NCBI GenBank assembly: GCA_029857975.1
Contig: JAOUFX010000003.1
Span: 1 to 20,595, forward strand
Length of the DNA: 20,595 bases
From: Deltaproteobacteria bacterium
GTDB lineage: Bacteria > Desulfobacterota > SM23-61
Direction: 5' to 3'
The position numbers and the translations under genes are program-made. This document shows, piece after piece, positions 1-7,826 of the stretch (position 1 is the stretch's first letter; every line of letters starts with the position of its first letter). Under the pieces are notes generated by a model. It did not search any database. It worked only from the letters and a program-made list of their open reading frames with translations, and was not told the DNA's origin.

Positions 1-38
1 TCGGATAGGTAATCTTTATAGTTGCTCAGGTCAATCAT
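1..38 (-). CDS. 5' end of an unidentified gene, truncated by the window edge
   Basis: Just past the dnaJ stop codon on the minus strand an ATG at 36-38 opens a frame that stays open to the window edge. It gives only 12 residues, MIDLSNYKDYLS. The start lies 3 nt after the DnaJ-family stop, so co-transcription is likely. The nearest purine-rich stretch is GAGG inside the end of dnaJ, rather far upstream, so the start is not certain. Too little is visible to name the product. Confidence 0.4.
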   Translation of the reverse strand, partial: MIDLSNYKDYLS

Positions 39-41
39 GGG

Positions 42-1166
42 TCAATTTTTTTTAGCCTCTTCCCTTAAGGTTCCAACGCCAATGGCGTTCCTCCCGAGGG
101 CTCCGGGGTTCAATCGTTGCAGTTCTTCCAAGATCTCTTTGGAACGAACGCTTAAATTATGGGGGATGACGATTTTTACTGCCATGACCAGGTCTCCCCG
201 CCCCCCCCCACAAAACAATGGGATTCCCCTATTAGCCAGGCGCAATTCCTCTCCCTCCTGTACCCCTGAAGGAATCGTCACCCTTGCCGTACCCTCTAAG
301 GTAGGAACTTCAATCTCAGTACCTAAAGCTGCCTCCCAAGGGGTTAAAGGAACCATTAAATGCAAATCATCCCCTTTTCTCTGAAAATAGGGATGCCGGG
401 AAACTTTAATCGTCGCAATCAGGTCACCATTCAGCCCACCGTTCTTTCCGGCTTGCCCCATTCCTTTTAGAAATATACGGCAGCCATCGTTCACGCCAGG
501 CGGAACCTGCAGGCGAATTTGATCTTTTTGTATCCTCTTCCCCTTCCGGCAACAGGTTCGGCAAGGTTGACTGGGAATCTTTCCCCTTCCGTGACAACGT
601 GGGCATTTTTCCGCAAAAGTTGACGGAGGAAGTCCGATCTGTACTTGGCCCGCTCCGCCGCATTGGCCGCAAATTTTCCGATACCCGGCAGGGTCAACTC
701 CCGTCCCCCAACAGGAGGAACACGGAATCTCTCGCCCGATTTGGGTTTCCGTTATTTTCCCCCCAATCGCCTCCTCAAATGTTATTTCCAAAGCACAATG
801 GATGTCTCGTCCTTTTTGGGGTTGCTGGATGACGGCTGCTTCGACCGTGCCCAAATATTTCCCCAGGACATCCTCAAAGCCTTCGAAATAACTATCCTCT
901 TCTTCTTCCTCTATGTCGTAGTCCCAAGCTGAGTCGAGAAAAGAAAGTTCCACTCCCGAACGATCGTATTTTTCCCTCTTTTCCTTGTTCGACAAAATCT
1001 CGTAAGCTTCGGAGATTTCCTTGAAACAAGATTCTGCAGTCTTATTGTTAGGATTGGGAACGAACTGATACGTTCGGGTTAATTTTTGGAATGCCTTCTC
1101 GATCTCCTCTGGGGTGGCGCCCCGGCGAATTCCTAAAATGTCGTAGTAATCTTTCCGCGAAGCCAT
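42..1166 (-). CDS. dnaJ: DnaJ-family (Hsp40) co-chaperone lacking the HPD motif
   Basis: A 374-residue protein with the order of a type I DnaJ. It has a J-domain (about 5-70), a zinc-binding cysteine-rich domain (149-209) and two beta-barrel peptide-binding domains to the C terminus. Four zinc motifs are visible: CSSCWGTG (149-156), CGQCGGAG (166-173), CPRCHGRG (188-195) and a degenerate CRTCCRKG (202-209). All eight cysteines are kept. The J-domain is clear from YYDILGIRRGATPEEIEKAF and the YEILSNKEKREKYD helix. However, the invariant His-Pro-Asp that triggers DnaK ATPase is Gln-Phe-Val at residues 34-36, with no indel. The usual Gly/Phe-rich linker is replaced by an acidic stretch with five consecutive Glu near 86-90. 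Standard family knowledge predicts substrate binding without stimulation of Hsp70. It lies downstream of dnaK but beyond a terminator, with its own promoter candidate. No Shine-Dalgarno is seen before the ATG. A dedicated regulator or decoy role is possible. Confidence 0.9.
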   Translation of the reverse strand: MASRKDYYDILGIRRGATPEEIEKAFQKLTRTYQFVPNPNNKTAESCFKEISEAYEILSNKEKREKYDRSGVELSFLDSAWDYDIEEEEEDSYFEGFEDVLGKYLGTVEAAVIQQPQKGRDIHCALEITFEEAIGGKITETQIGREIPCSSCWGTGVDPAGYRKICGQCGGAGQVQIGLPPSTFAEKCPRCHGRGKIPSQPCRTCCRKGKRIQKDQIRLQVPPGVNDGCRIFLKGMGQAGKNGGLNGDLIATIKVSRHPYFQRKGDDLHLMVPLTPWEAALGTEIEVPTLEGTARVTIPSGVQEGEELRLANRGIPLFCGGGRGDLVMAVKIVIPHNLSVRSKEILEELQRLNPGALGRNAIGVGTLREEAKKN

Positions 1167-1220
1167 CTATAGTATAGAATGATCTGCCAATCTCTTGCCT
1201 AATGTCCACGGTGTTTTTAC

Positions 1221-1250
1221 CTTATACCATAGGCTGATCTTCTTTTTCAA
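1221..1250 (-). promoter_or_regulatory. Candidate promoter of the dnaJ-family gene
   Basis: On the minus strand TTGAAA (1245-1250) is followed after 18 nt by TATAAG (1221-1226), about 55 nt before the start codon. GTTGAAA also resembles the -35 of RpoH promoters (CTTGAAA), but no clean CCCCAT-type -10 follows, so the sigma factor cannot be decided. The unit is needed because a hairpin terminator separates this gene from dnaK. Confidence 0.45.
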
Positions 1251-1357
1251 CCCAAAAGATGAGAAAAAAAGGACCCTCATTCCGAAAGATTGGCGGGTGG
1301 GATGCACCATGGGCGGGACGGATGAATCCATTTTGCTCGCGAGATTGCGGGTAAGGG

Positions 1358-1386
1358 AAAAAAGGGGGGACTCTTTCGATCCCCCC
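1358..1386 (-). terminator. Rho-independent terminator after dnaK
   Basis: On the minus strand, 12 nt past the dnaK stop, GGGGGGA (1380-1386) pairs with TCCCCCC (1364-1370) across a 9-nt loop and is followed by a T run with one further CCC. It is a 7-bp, almost all G:C stem with a U tract. It separates dnaK from the DnaJ-family gene. Confidence 0.8.
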
Positions 1387-1398
1387 TGTTGAAGAAAA

Positions 1399-3291
1399 TC
1401 ATTTCTTCTCTTCAAATTCAGCGTCCACAACATCCTCGTCAGGCCGCCCGGCCCGGGCTCCTCCGGGAGCCCCCTCGGCCTTTTGCTTGGAGGAAGTTTG
1501 CTGGTACATGATTTCGGCCAGATGATGAGAGGCTTTGGTTAATAGCTCCATCTTTTCCCGAATTCTTCCCATATCCCCGCTGGCGATTGCTTCCTTGGCA
1601 TCCTTGATCGCACTTTCGATGGCATTTACCTCGCTGACGGGAATTTTTTCCCGATGTTCATTTAGGGTCTTTTCCGTGTTATAGACCAAAGCATCGGCCT
1701 GGTTGCGCAGTTCAACTTCCTGCCGGCGGCGTTTATCCTCTTCGGAATGGGCCTCTGCTTCCTTAACCATCCCCTCCACCTCATCCTTGGCCAAACCGCT
1801 GGAGGCCGTGATAGTAATGGCCTGCTGCTTCCCCGTGGCCATGTCTTTGGCCGAAACATTAAGAATTCCATTCGCGTCAATGTCAAAAGTTACTTCGACC
1901 TGAGGGACTCCCCTGGGAGCTGAAGGAATGCCCATTAAATGAAATTTCCCCAGGGTTCGGTTGTCTCGGGCCATGTCTCGTTCTCCCTGAAGGACATGGA
2001 TCTCGACGCTGGTTTGATTGTCTGCGGCCGTGGAGAAAATCTCACTTTTCTTGGTGGGAATCGTCGTATTGCGGTCGATCAGCCGGGTCATGACGCCGCC
2101 CAAGGTCTCGATCCCCAGGGAAAGAGGCGTTACATCGAGGAGAAGAACATCTTTTACTTCTCCTCCCAAAACCCCGGCTTGAACCGCCGCTCCCAAGGCG
2201 ACAACCTCATCCGGGTTTACGCCTTTATGCGGTTCCTTGCCGAAGAACTGGCGCACCAACTCCTGAACTTTAGGGATGCGCGTCGACCCACCCACCAAAA
2301 CCGCTTCATCAATTTGATTGGGTTTCAATCCGGCATCCTCCAAGGCCTGCCGGCAAGGAGGAAGGGTCTTTTCCAAAAGGTCCATGACCAGAGACTCGAA
2401 TTTGGCCCGCGTGAGCTTGAAGTTCATATGCTTGGGGCCTGAGGCATCCGCCGTGACAAAAGGCAAAGAGATCTCCGTCTCCATGGTGGAAGAGAGTTCG
2501 ATCTTCGCTTTCTCCGCCGCCTCCTTTAGCCGCTGGAGAGCCATGAGGTCCTTGCTCAGGTCGATCCCTTGATCTTTTTTAAATTCCGCAATCAACCACT
2601 CGATAATCCGTTGGTCCAAATTGTCTCCACCCAAATGGGTATCACCGTTGGTGGACTTCACCTCCACCACGTTATCACCCACTTCCAGAATGGAGATGTC
2701 GAAGGTTCCACCCCCGAAGTCATAGACGGCGATGGTTTCGTCTTTCTTTTTATCCAGGCCATAGGCTAAGGCCGCGGCCGTGGGTTCATTGATGATCCGC
2801 CGCACGTTCAGGCCGGCGATCGTCCCCGCGTCCTTGGTGGCTTGCCGCTGGCTGTCATTAAAGTAGGCCGGGACCGTGATAACGGCATCCGTAATTTTTT
2901 CCCCCAGGTATTCCTCGGCAGATTTTCTAAGTTTTTGCAGCACCATGGCCGAGATCTCCGGGGGCGAATACTCTTTATCCCTGGTCTTGATTCGCACCCC
3001 TCCACTATCATCCCTGACCACTTTATAAGGAACCATTTTCATTTCTTCGTTGACTTCCTCATACCGCCGACCCATAAATCTTTTGATTGAATATACTGTA
3101 TTCTCCGGGTTGGTCACTGCCTGCCTCTTCGCTACTTGACCCACCAGGCGATTTCCGTCTTTGGTAAAGGCCACCACCGATGGTGTTAACCGGCTTCCTT
3201 CTTCATTGATGATGACTTTTGGCTCCCCCCCTTCCATTACCGCTACAACGGAAAGGGTCGTTCCTAAATCGATTCCAATAATCTTGGCCAT
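1399..3291 (-). CDS. dnaK: Chaperone protein DnaK (Hsp70)
   Basis: A 630-residue Hsp70, close to the 638 of E. coli DnaK. The ATPase domain opens with [11 protein letters not shown] (residues 4-14). The phosphate-2 motif [11 protein letters not shown], the [14 protein letters not shown] segment and the adenosine motif [12 protein letters not shown] are all visible. The linker [13 protein letters not shown] and the substrate-binding domain follow, ending in the typical acidic tail [11 protein letters not shown]. In the first signature the usual Asn of GTTNS is Leu; the site is variable in the family and probably harmless. The ATG at 3291 was chosen because a GGAGG lies 8 nt upstream. A TTG 15 nt further up overlaps that Shine-Dalgarno and is less likely. 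It folds proteins in the cytoplasm with a J-protein and GrpE; grpE is not in this window. It lies between clpB and the DnaJ-family gene, with its own promoter and terminator. Confidence 0.97.
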   Translation of the reverse strand: MAKIIGIDLGTTLSVVAVMEGGEPKVIINEEGSRLTPSVVAFTKDGNRLVGQVAKRQAVTNPENTVYSIKRFMGRRYEEVNEEMKMVPYKVVRDDSGGVRIKTRDKEYSPPEISAMVLQKLRKSAEEYLGEKITDAVITVPAYFNDSQRQATKDAGTIAGLNVRRIINEPTAAALAYGLDKKKDETIAVYDFGGGTFDISILEVGDNVVEVKSTNGDTHLGGDNLDQRIIEWLIAEFKKDQGIDLSKDLMALQRLKEAAEKAKIELSSTMETEISLPFVTADASGPKHMNFKLTRAKFESLVMDLLEKTLPPCRQALEDAGLKPNQIDEAVLVGGSTRIPKVQELVRQFFGKEPHKGVNPDEVVALGAAVQAGVLGGEVKDVLLLDVTPLSLGIETLGGVMTRLIDRNTTIPTKKSEIFSTAADNQTSVEIHVLQGERDMARDNRTLGKFHLMGIPSAPRGVPQVEVTFDIDANGILNVSAKDMATGKQQAITITASSGLAKDEVEGMVKEAEAHSEEDKRRRQEVELRNQADALVYNTEKTLNEHREKIPVSEVNAIESAIKDAKEAIASGDMGRIREKMELLTKASHHLAEIMYQQTSSKQKAEGAPGGARAGRPDEDVVDAEFEEKK

Positions 3292-3362
3292 TTTTACATC
3301 CTCCAATATTCTAGCCCCTCTTCAGAGCCTAAGATAAAAATAACTCTACAAATTCCTTTTAA

Positions 3363-3391
3363 AACTTAATCACTTTCCATAAGTTTGTCAA
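3363..3391 (-). promoter_or_regulatory. Candidate promoter of dnaK
   Basis: On the minus strand TTGACA (3386-3391) is followed after exactly 17 nt by TAAGTT (3363-3368), about 70 nt before the dnaK ATG. The -35 is perfect and the -10 weak. The layout matches those before hsp20 and htrA. No CIRCE inverted repeat (TTAGCACTC/GAGTGCTAA) is present, so HrcA control is not indicated. Confidence 0.55.
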
Positions 3392-3422
3392 GTAAACCCG
3401 AAAAAAAAGTTGAGAGTAATTT

Positions 3423-3475
3423 AGTTCGGAGCTCGGAGCTTTTTTTCTCCGAACTCTAAACTCCGAACTCCAAAC
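3423..3475. repeat. Opposed 7-nt-period degenerate repeats between clpB and dnaK
   Basis: On the plus strand two heptamers, AGTTCGG and AGCTCGG (3423-3436), are followed by a T run. Four heptamers in the opposite sense follow: CTCCGAA, CTCTAAA, CTCCGAA and CTCCAAA (3447-3474). AGTTCGGAG (3423-3431) is perfectly complementary to CTCCGAACT at 3447-3455 and again at 3461-3469, so two alternative hairpins are possible. It may act as a weak terminator or mRNA end for clpB, but no clean U tract directly follows the stem. Confidence 0.7.
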
Positions 3476-3481
3476 TTTTTT

Positions 3482-6112
3482 TTAGGCCTGGGCCGGTGTT
3501 ACCCGTCCTTTCCCTTTGGAAATTTTCTTGTGGAAAGTTAACTCCTTCCCAGGACCGGCATCTATTTCGATCACATCTCCTTCAGAAAATTCCCCTGCCA
3601 GAACTTTCAGTGCCAGGGAATCCTGGATCAATCGCTGGATGGCCCGCTTTAAGGGCCGGGCACCATAGACCGGGTCAAATCCGTCCTTGGCCAGAACCTC
3701 TTTGGCCCGCTCGGTGAGCTGGAGGTCCATTTTTCGTTCGGCCAGCCTCTTTTTTAAATTTCTCAACTGAATCTCCACGATATCTTTGATGTTTTCGATA
3801 GTTAAAGAATGAAAAATAACGATATCGTCCACCCGGTTCAGGAATTCAGGTTTGAAATGAGCCCTTAAGGCCTCCAACACCCGGCGGCGCATTTCTTCGT
3901 GGTCGCGGGCCCCAAGGTCTTGGATCCATTGACTCCCAATATTGGAGGTCATAATCAATACCGTATTTTTAAAGTCAACTGTTCTTCCCTTGCCATCCGT
4001 AAGGCGGCCGTCGTCCAATATCTGCAGCAAAACATTGAAAACTTCGGCATGGGCCTTCTCCACTTCATCGAAGAGGACAACGGAGTAAGGTTTCCTGCGA
4101 ACGGCTTCGGTCAGATACCCTCCCTCTTCATATCCCACGTATCCTGGCGGCGCCCCGATCAACCTGGCGACGGAGTGCTTTTCCATAAATTCAGACATGT
4201 CGATGCGCACCATGGCCTGTTCGTCATCAAATAAAAATTCTGCCAGCGCTCTGGCCAATTCCGTCTTTCCAACCCCGGTGGGCCCCAGGAAAATAAAGGA
4301 ACCTATCGGTCGATTGGGGTCCTGAAGGTCGGCACGCGCCCGGCGCACCGCGTTAGCTACCAGACGGATGGCCTCTTCCTGCCCTACCACCCGGTTCTGT
4401 AAGCGGGATTCCATCTTTAAGAGTTTTTCGACTTCCCCTTCCATCATTTTAGTCACGGGAATACCCGTCCACTTGGCTACCACCTCGGCAACGTCTTCGG
4501 CTTCCACTTCTTCCTTCAGCATCTTCTGTTCCTTTTGCAGTTTCGCCAGGGCTTGGTTCTCTTTTTCCAATTTTTTCTGCAGTTCCCCGATCCGGCCGTA
4601 ACGAATCTCGGCCACCTTGGCCAGGTTTCCTTCCCGTTCGGCCTGTTGCTCTTCGCGTTTGGTTTCGTCGATCTGCTCTTTTAAGGAACGAATTTTCTGA
4701 ATCGATTCTTTTTCCCGCTGCCAATGCGCTTTCATGGCTTCTCCGGAAGCCTTCAGTTCTTTCAACTCCTTTTCGATCTTCTCTAAACGGTCCCGAGAAG
4801 GACGATCTTTCTCTTTGAGAAGCGCCTGCCGTTCAATTTCCAGTTGCATTATTTTCCGTTCCACTTCATCTACTTCTACCGGCATACTGTCGATTTCGAT
4901 CCGCAGCCGGGAGGCTGCTTCGTCGATCAGGTCGATCGCTTTATCCGGTAGAAACCGGTCGGAAATATAACGGTGGGATAGCGTGGCCGCCGCGACGATA
5001 GCCGAATCCTGGATGCGCACCCCATGGTGGACTTCGTAACGCTCCTTAAGCCCCCGTAAAATGGCAATGGTGTCTTCCACCGTTGGCTCCGTGACCATCA
5101 CGGGTTGGAAGCGCCTCTCCAGGGCAGCATCTTTTTCCACGTGCTTGCGGTATTCATTGATGGTCGTGGCTCCCACGCAACGCAGCTCACCCCGGGCCAA
5201 GGCGGGCTTCAGCATATTCGAAGCATCCATCGCTCCTTCAGCCGCTCCGGCTCCTACGAGGGTGTGTAACTCATCGATGAACAGGATGACCTCCCCCTCG
5301 GCTTCGGTAATCTCCTTGAGAAGGGCCTTTAACCGGTCTTCGAACTCCCCCCGGTATTTGGTTCCGGCGATGAGAGCTCCCAGGTCCAAGGCTACCAGAC
5401 GTTTGTTCTTCAGCGTCTCGGGCACGTCACCGTTGACGATACGTTGGGCCAGGCCTTCCACAATCGCTGTCTTCCCCACACCGGGTTCCCCGATTAAAAC
5501 CGGGTTATTTTTGGTCCGGCGAGAGAGGACTTGCAGAACGCGGCGCACCTCATCGTCGCGCCCGATTACCGGGTCTAACTTTCCTTTCCGGGCCAACTCG
5601 GTTAAATCTCGAGTATACCGGGCCAGCGCCTGATACTTCTCTTCCGGGTTCTGGTCGGTCACCCTCTGGGAACCCCGGATAGCCGCCAGCACTTTATAGA
5701 TTTCGTCCTTCCTCACCCCTTGGTTGGTTAAAATCTTGGCCGCCGCCCCGTCCTGTTCTTCGACCATGGCCAGGAGCATGTGCTCCGTGCTTGCATAAGT
5801 GTCCTTCAAGCGGTCCGACTCCCTCAATGACCCATCCAAGATTTTCTGCAACCTGGGAGAAAGGTACCCCTGCCCTATCCCCGATCCATAAACCTTGGGA
5901 ATCTTCCCCAGAGCCTCGTCTAACTGCGAGAGGGTGTTCGGAATAGAAGCTCCGAGTTTTTGGAACACCTGAGGCACAATCCCTTCGTTCTGCTGGAGTA
6001 AGGCGATCAAGAGGTGTTCTGGTTCGATCTGCTGATGCTCACGCTTTTCCGTAACAGCCTGGGCATCCTGCAAGGCTTCTTGAGCTTTTAAAGTAAATTT
6101 ATCGAATCGCAT
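3482..6112 (-). CDS. clpB: Chaperone ClpB, AAA+ disaggregase
   Basis: An 876-residue protein with the full ClpB plan. It has an N-terminal double Clp-N repeat (about 5-145). The first AAA+ module has Walker A GEPGVGKT (208-215) and Walker B VILFIDE (275-281). A long charged coiled-coil middle domain (about 400-540) marks ClpB rather than ClpA or ClpC. The second AAA+ module has Walker A GPTGVGKT (610-617) and Walker B VVLFDE, and a C-terminal oligomerisation domain follows. It threads aggregated proteins through its hexamer and works with DnaK, whose gene follows downstream. The ATG has an AGAGG about 8 nt upstream. The gap to hsp20 contains a strong terminator and no clear promoter, so clpB may depend on read-through or on a promoter inside hsp20. 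Confidence 0.97.
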   Translation of the reverse strand: MRFDKFTLKAQEALQDAQAVTEKREHQQIEPEHLLIALLQQNEGIVPQVFQKLGASIPNTLSQLDEALGKIPKVYGSGIGQGYLSPRLQKILDGSLRESDRLKDTYASTEHMLLAMVEEQDGAAAKILTNQGVRKDEIYKVLAAIRGSQRVTDQNPEEKYQALARYTRDLTELARKGKLDPVIGRDDEVRRVLQVLSRRTKNNPVLIGEPGVGKTAIVEGLAQRIVNGDVPETLKNKRLVALDLGALIAGTKYRGEFEDRLKALLKEITEAEGEVILFIDELHTLVGAGAAEGAMDASNMLKPALARGELRCVGATTINEYRKHVEKDAALERRFQPVMVTEPTVEDTIAILRGLKERYEVHHGVRIQDSAIVAAATLSHRYISDRFLPDKAIDLIDEAASRLRIEIDSMPVEVDEVERKIMQLEIERQALLKEKDRPSRDRLEKIEKELKELKASGEAMKAHWQREKESIQKIRSLKEQIDETKREEQQAEREGNLAKVAEIRYGRIGELQKKLEKENQALAKLQKEQKMLKEEVEAEDVAEVVAKWTGIPVTKMMEGEVEKLLKMESRLQNRVVGQEEAIRLVANAVRRARADLQDPNRPIGSFIFLGPTGVGKTELARALAEFLFDDEQAMVRIDMSEFMEKHSVARLIGAPPGYVGYEEGGYLTEAVRRKPYSVVLFDEVEKAHAEVFNVLLQILDDGRLTDGKGRTVDFKNTVLIMTSNIGSQWIQDLGARDHEEMRRRVLEALRAHFKPEFLNRVDDIVIFHSLTIENIKDIVEIQLRNLKKRLAERKMDLQLTERAKEVLAKDGFDPVYGARPLKRAIQRLIQDSLALKVLAGEFSEGDVIEIDAGPGKELTFHKKISKGKGRVTPAQA

Positions 6113-6150
6113 TTTATGATCCTCTTTACGCGAAAAAAGTCCTTCTAATT

Positions 6151-6178
6151 AAAAAAAAGGGGGGCTTTCGCCCCCCTT
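6151..6178 (-). terminator. Rho-independent terminator after hsp20
   Basis: On the minus strand, 13 nt past the hsp20 stop, a stem GGGGGGC/GCCCCCC (6159-6165 with 6170-6176), extended by two A:T pairs, closes a 4-nt GAAA tetraloop and runs into eight T. It is the best terminator in the window and should limit hsp20 read-through into clpB. Confidence 0.88.
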
Positions 6179-6191
6179 GCCGGAACGGCGA

Positions 6192-6641
6192 TTAACTTAT
6201 TTCCACTTTGATCTGCTTTGGTTTGGCCTCCTCGACCTTCGGCAAAGTGATTTCGAGAATCCCATCCTTAAACTTGGCCTTTACCTTTTCCTGATGGATG
6301 GTGCCGGGAAGAGTAAAGGCCCGTTGGAACGACCCATAGGAGCGTTCCACCCGGTGATAATTCTCTTCCTTAACTTCTTTCTCAAATTTCTTTTCGCCCT
6401 TCAAGGTGAGAGTATTGTCTTTGACTTCGAGCAAGATGTCCTGCGAAGTTATCCCTGGAAGTTCAGCTTTCAGGACGATGGCTTCGTTTGTCTCAAAAAT
6501 GTCCACCGCCGGGACCCAAGCACCCTGGACGATCTCCTCTCCCCGGACAGGGGCCTGGGCGCGGACATCGGAAAAAAGCCGATTCATACGCTCTTGGAGG
6601 GCTGACATTTCTCGAAATGGATCCCAACGAATCAGTGCCAT
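6192..6641 (-). CDS. Small heat-shock protein, Hsp20/alpha-crystallin family
   Basis: A 149-residue small heat-shock protein. The N-terminal arm begins MALIRWDPFREM. The alpha-crystallin domain runs from about residue 42 (VPAVDIFETNEAIVLKAELPG) to the conserved AKFKDGILEITLPK, and the tail ends IKVEIS with the IxV/I motif that links dimers into oligomers. It is an ATP-independent holdase that keeps unfolding proteins available for DnaK and ClpB, both encoded nearby. The ATG at 6641 has GGAGG 8 nt upstream; a TTG two codons earlier is less likely. It is preceded by a TTGACA-type promoter and followed by a strong terminator, so it is probably transcribed alone. Confidence 0.95.
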   Translation of the reverse strand: MALIRWDPFREMSALQERMNRLFSDVRAQAPVRGEEIVQGAWVPAVDIFETNEAIVLKAELPGITSQDILLEVKDNTLTLKGEKKFEKEVKEENYHRVERSYGSFQRAFTLPGTIHQEKVKAKFKDGILEITLPKVEEAKPKQIKVEIS

Positions 6642-6680
6642 ATTCAATTCCTCCCTTCATTGTTGCTATCCGTCAATAAA

Positions 6681-6709
6681 AAATTAAGCATTGCCCCGAA
6701 GGTTGTCAA
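6681..6709 (-). promoter_or_regulatory. Candidate promoter of hsp20
   Basis: On the minus strand TTGACA (6704-6709) is followed after 17 nt by TAATTT (6681-6686) with a TGC just upstream of the -10, giving a leader of about 35 nt. The arrangement matches the dnaK and htrA candidates. Confidence 0.6.
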
Positions 6710-6734
6710 TCCCCCGAAAAATGTAAGTCGGGAG

Positions 6735-6830
6735 GCGTTAGGCGCAAGGCGATGGCGAAATTGACGCTGAATAATCATGGCGGAAAGCCAAAAGCGTAAA
6801 GTGTTAGGCGTAAGGGGTAAGGCGAAAGGC
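6735..6830 (+). repeat. Two blocks of 7-nt-period degenerate repeats (GCGTAAG type)
   Basis: Block one is GCGTTAG, GCGCAAG and GCG (6735-6751). Block two is five heptamers, GCGTAAA, GTGTTAG, GCGTAAG, GGGTAAG and GCGAAAG (6794-6828). They lie between the rpoH stop and the hsp20 promoter. The first 17 nt match, with one mismatch, the complement of 9313-9329 beyond htrA. Confidence 0.75.
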
Positions 6831-6863
6831 AATGAAAATTAATAACTACTCCCAACTTTTGAC

Positions 6864-7826
6864 TTACGACTCACGGTTTTTAATGGTGAACTGCAGTTCG
6901 TCCAGGTCGGGAAATTTCTCTTTCAAAAAAACCTTTAGCTTGCTCAGGACTCTCTTTTCGATCTGGCGGGCTCGCTCCCGGGAAATATGCAATTGATCCC
7001 CCGCCGCCTGGAGGGTAAGTGGATCCTCGGCCATCAATCGGTGTTTTAAAAGAAAAGCTTCCTTGTCCTTCAAGGAACGGGAAAATTCCTCGATCCTTTG
7101 ATCAACCGCCTTTTTAAATTGGTTCTCGGCAACTTTTTCCTCCAGGGTTTCTTCTCCCTCCAGGATATCCAGATATGTTTGGTGAGTATCTGCATCCAAG
7201 GGCGCGTTGAGCGAAAGGTCTCCCCCTTCCAGGCGCTGCTCCATCTCGCTTACTTCTTCTTTGGTTACATCTAAATGACTGGCCAGGAGCTTAGGGCCGG
7301 GGTCGAACCCCATAGCTTCCAGGCGGTTCTTTTCCTTTCTCAGGCGGAAAAAAAGCTTCCGTTGAGCCTGGGTGGTCCCTACTTTCACCAGACTCCAGTT
7401 ATCGATGATGAACTTTAAAATATAGGCCCGGATCCACCAGGAGGCATAGGACGAGAGTTTAACTTCTCGGTAGGGGTCAAATTTTTTCACCGCCTGCATT
7501 AATCCCAGGTTTCCTTCCTGGATCAGGTCCAGTAAATTGGTATAGGCCCGCTGATACGCAAAAGCGATTTTCACTACCAGCCTTAAGTTGGAGACCACGA
7601 GGCGGTAAGCCGCATAACGGTCCTTTTCTTCCCACCAACGCTTGGCCAGGGTCAACTCTTCCTCCCGCGAAAGCAGCGGAAACTTTCGGACTTCCATGAG
7701 GTACTTCTTGAGGGGGTCAAAGACCTCCAGGGCTTCATGGTCTTCCGTTGGATTCCGTTCTTCCTCCAAGGAAGGAATTTCTTCTAAGGGCATGGGAATT
7801 TCGTCTATCTTTTCCCTTGGGTTCAT
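6864..7826 (-). CDS. rpoH: RNA polymerase heat-shock sigma factor RpoH (sigma-32 type)
   Basis: A 320-residue sigma-70-family protein without region 1.1. Region 2 is clear (LIQEGNLGLMQAVKKFDPYR, then SSYASWWIRAYILKFIIDNWSLVKVGTT, about 100-152). The RpoH-box-like QRKLFFRLRKEK follows at 155-166; the E. coli form is QRKLFFNLRK, so one Asn is Arg here. Region 4.2 has a helix-turn-helix ending ISRERARQIEKRVLSKLK (281-298). It directs RNA polymerase to heat-shock promoters. It carries an acidic N-terminal extension of about 35 residues. Its ATG overlaps the htrA stop by 4 nt (ATGA), so translation is probably coupled to htrA. The chaperone genes downstream are the natural targets. A related alternative sigma factor is possible, but the RpoH box and context favour RpoH. 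Confidence 0.92.
   Translation of the reverse strand: MNPREKIDEIPMPLEEIPSLEEERNPTEDHEALEVFDPLKKYLMEVRKFPLLSREEELTLAKRWWEEKDRYAAYRLVVSNLRLVVKIAFAYQRAYTNLLDLIQEGNLGLMQAVKKFDPYREVKLSSYASWWIRAYILKFIIDNWSLVKVGTTQAQRKLFFRLRKEKNRLEAMGFDPGPKLLASHLDVTKEEVSEMEQRLEGGDLSLNAPLDADTHQTYLDILEGEETLEEKVAENQFKKAVDQRIEEFSRSLKDKEAFLLKHRLMAEDPLTLQAAGDQLHISRERARQIEKRVLSKLKVFLKEKFPDLDELQFTIKNRES

Noticed and set aside
1939..2442. 167-codon plus-strand open frame inside dnaK
   Set aside because: It is antisense to a strongly conserved coding region and has no protein features of its own.
3292..3420. CIRCE/HrcA operator upstream of dnaK
   Set aside because: No TTAGCACTC/GAGTGCTAA inverted repeat is present on either strand.
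5061..5633. 190-codon plus-strand open frame inside clpB
   Set aside because: It is antisense to the first AAA+ domain, Ser/Arg-rich by codon mirroring, with no independent support.
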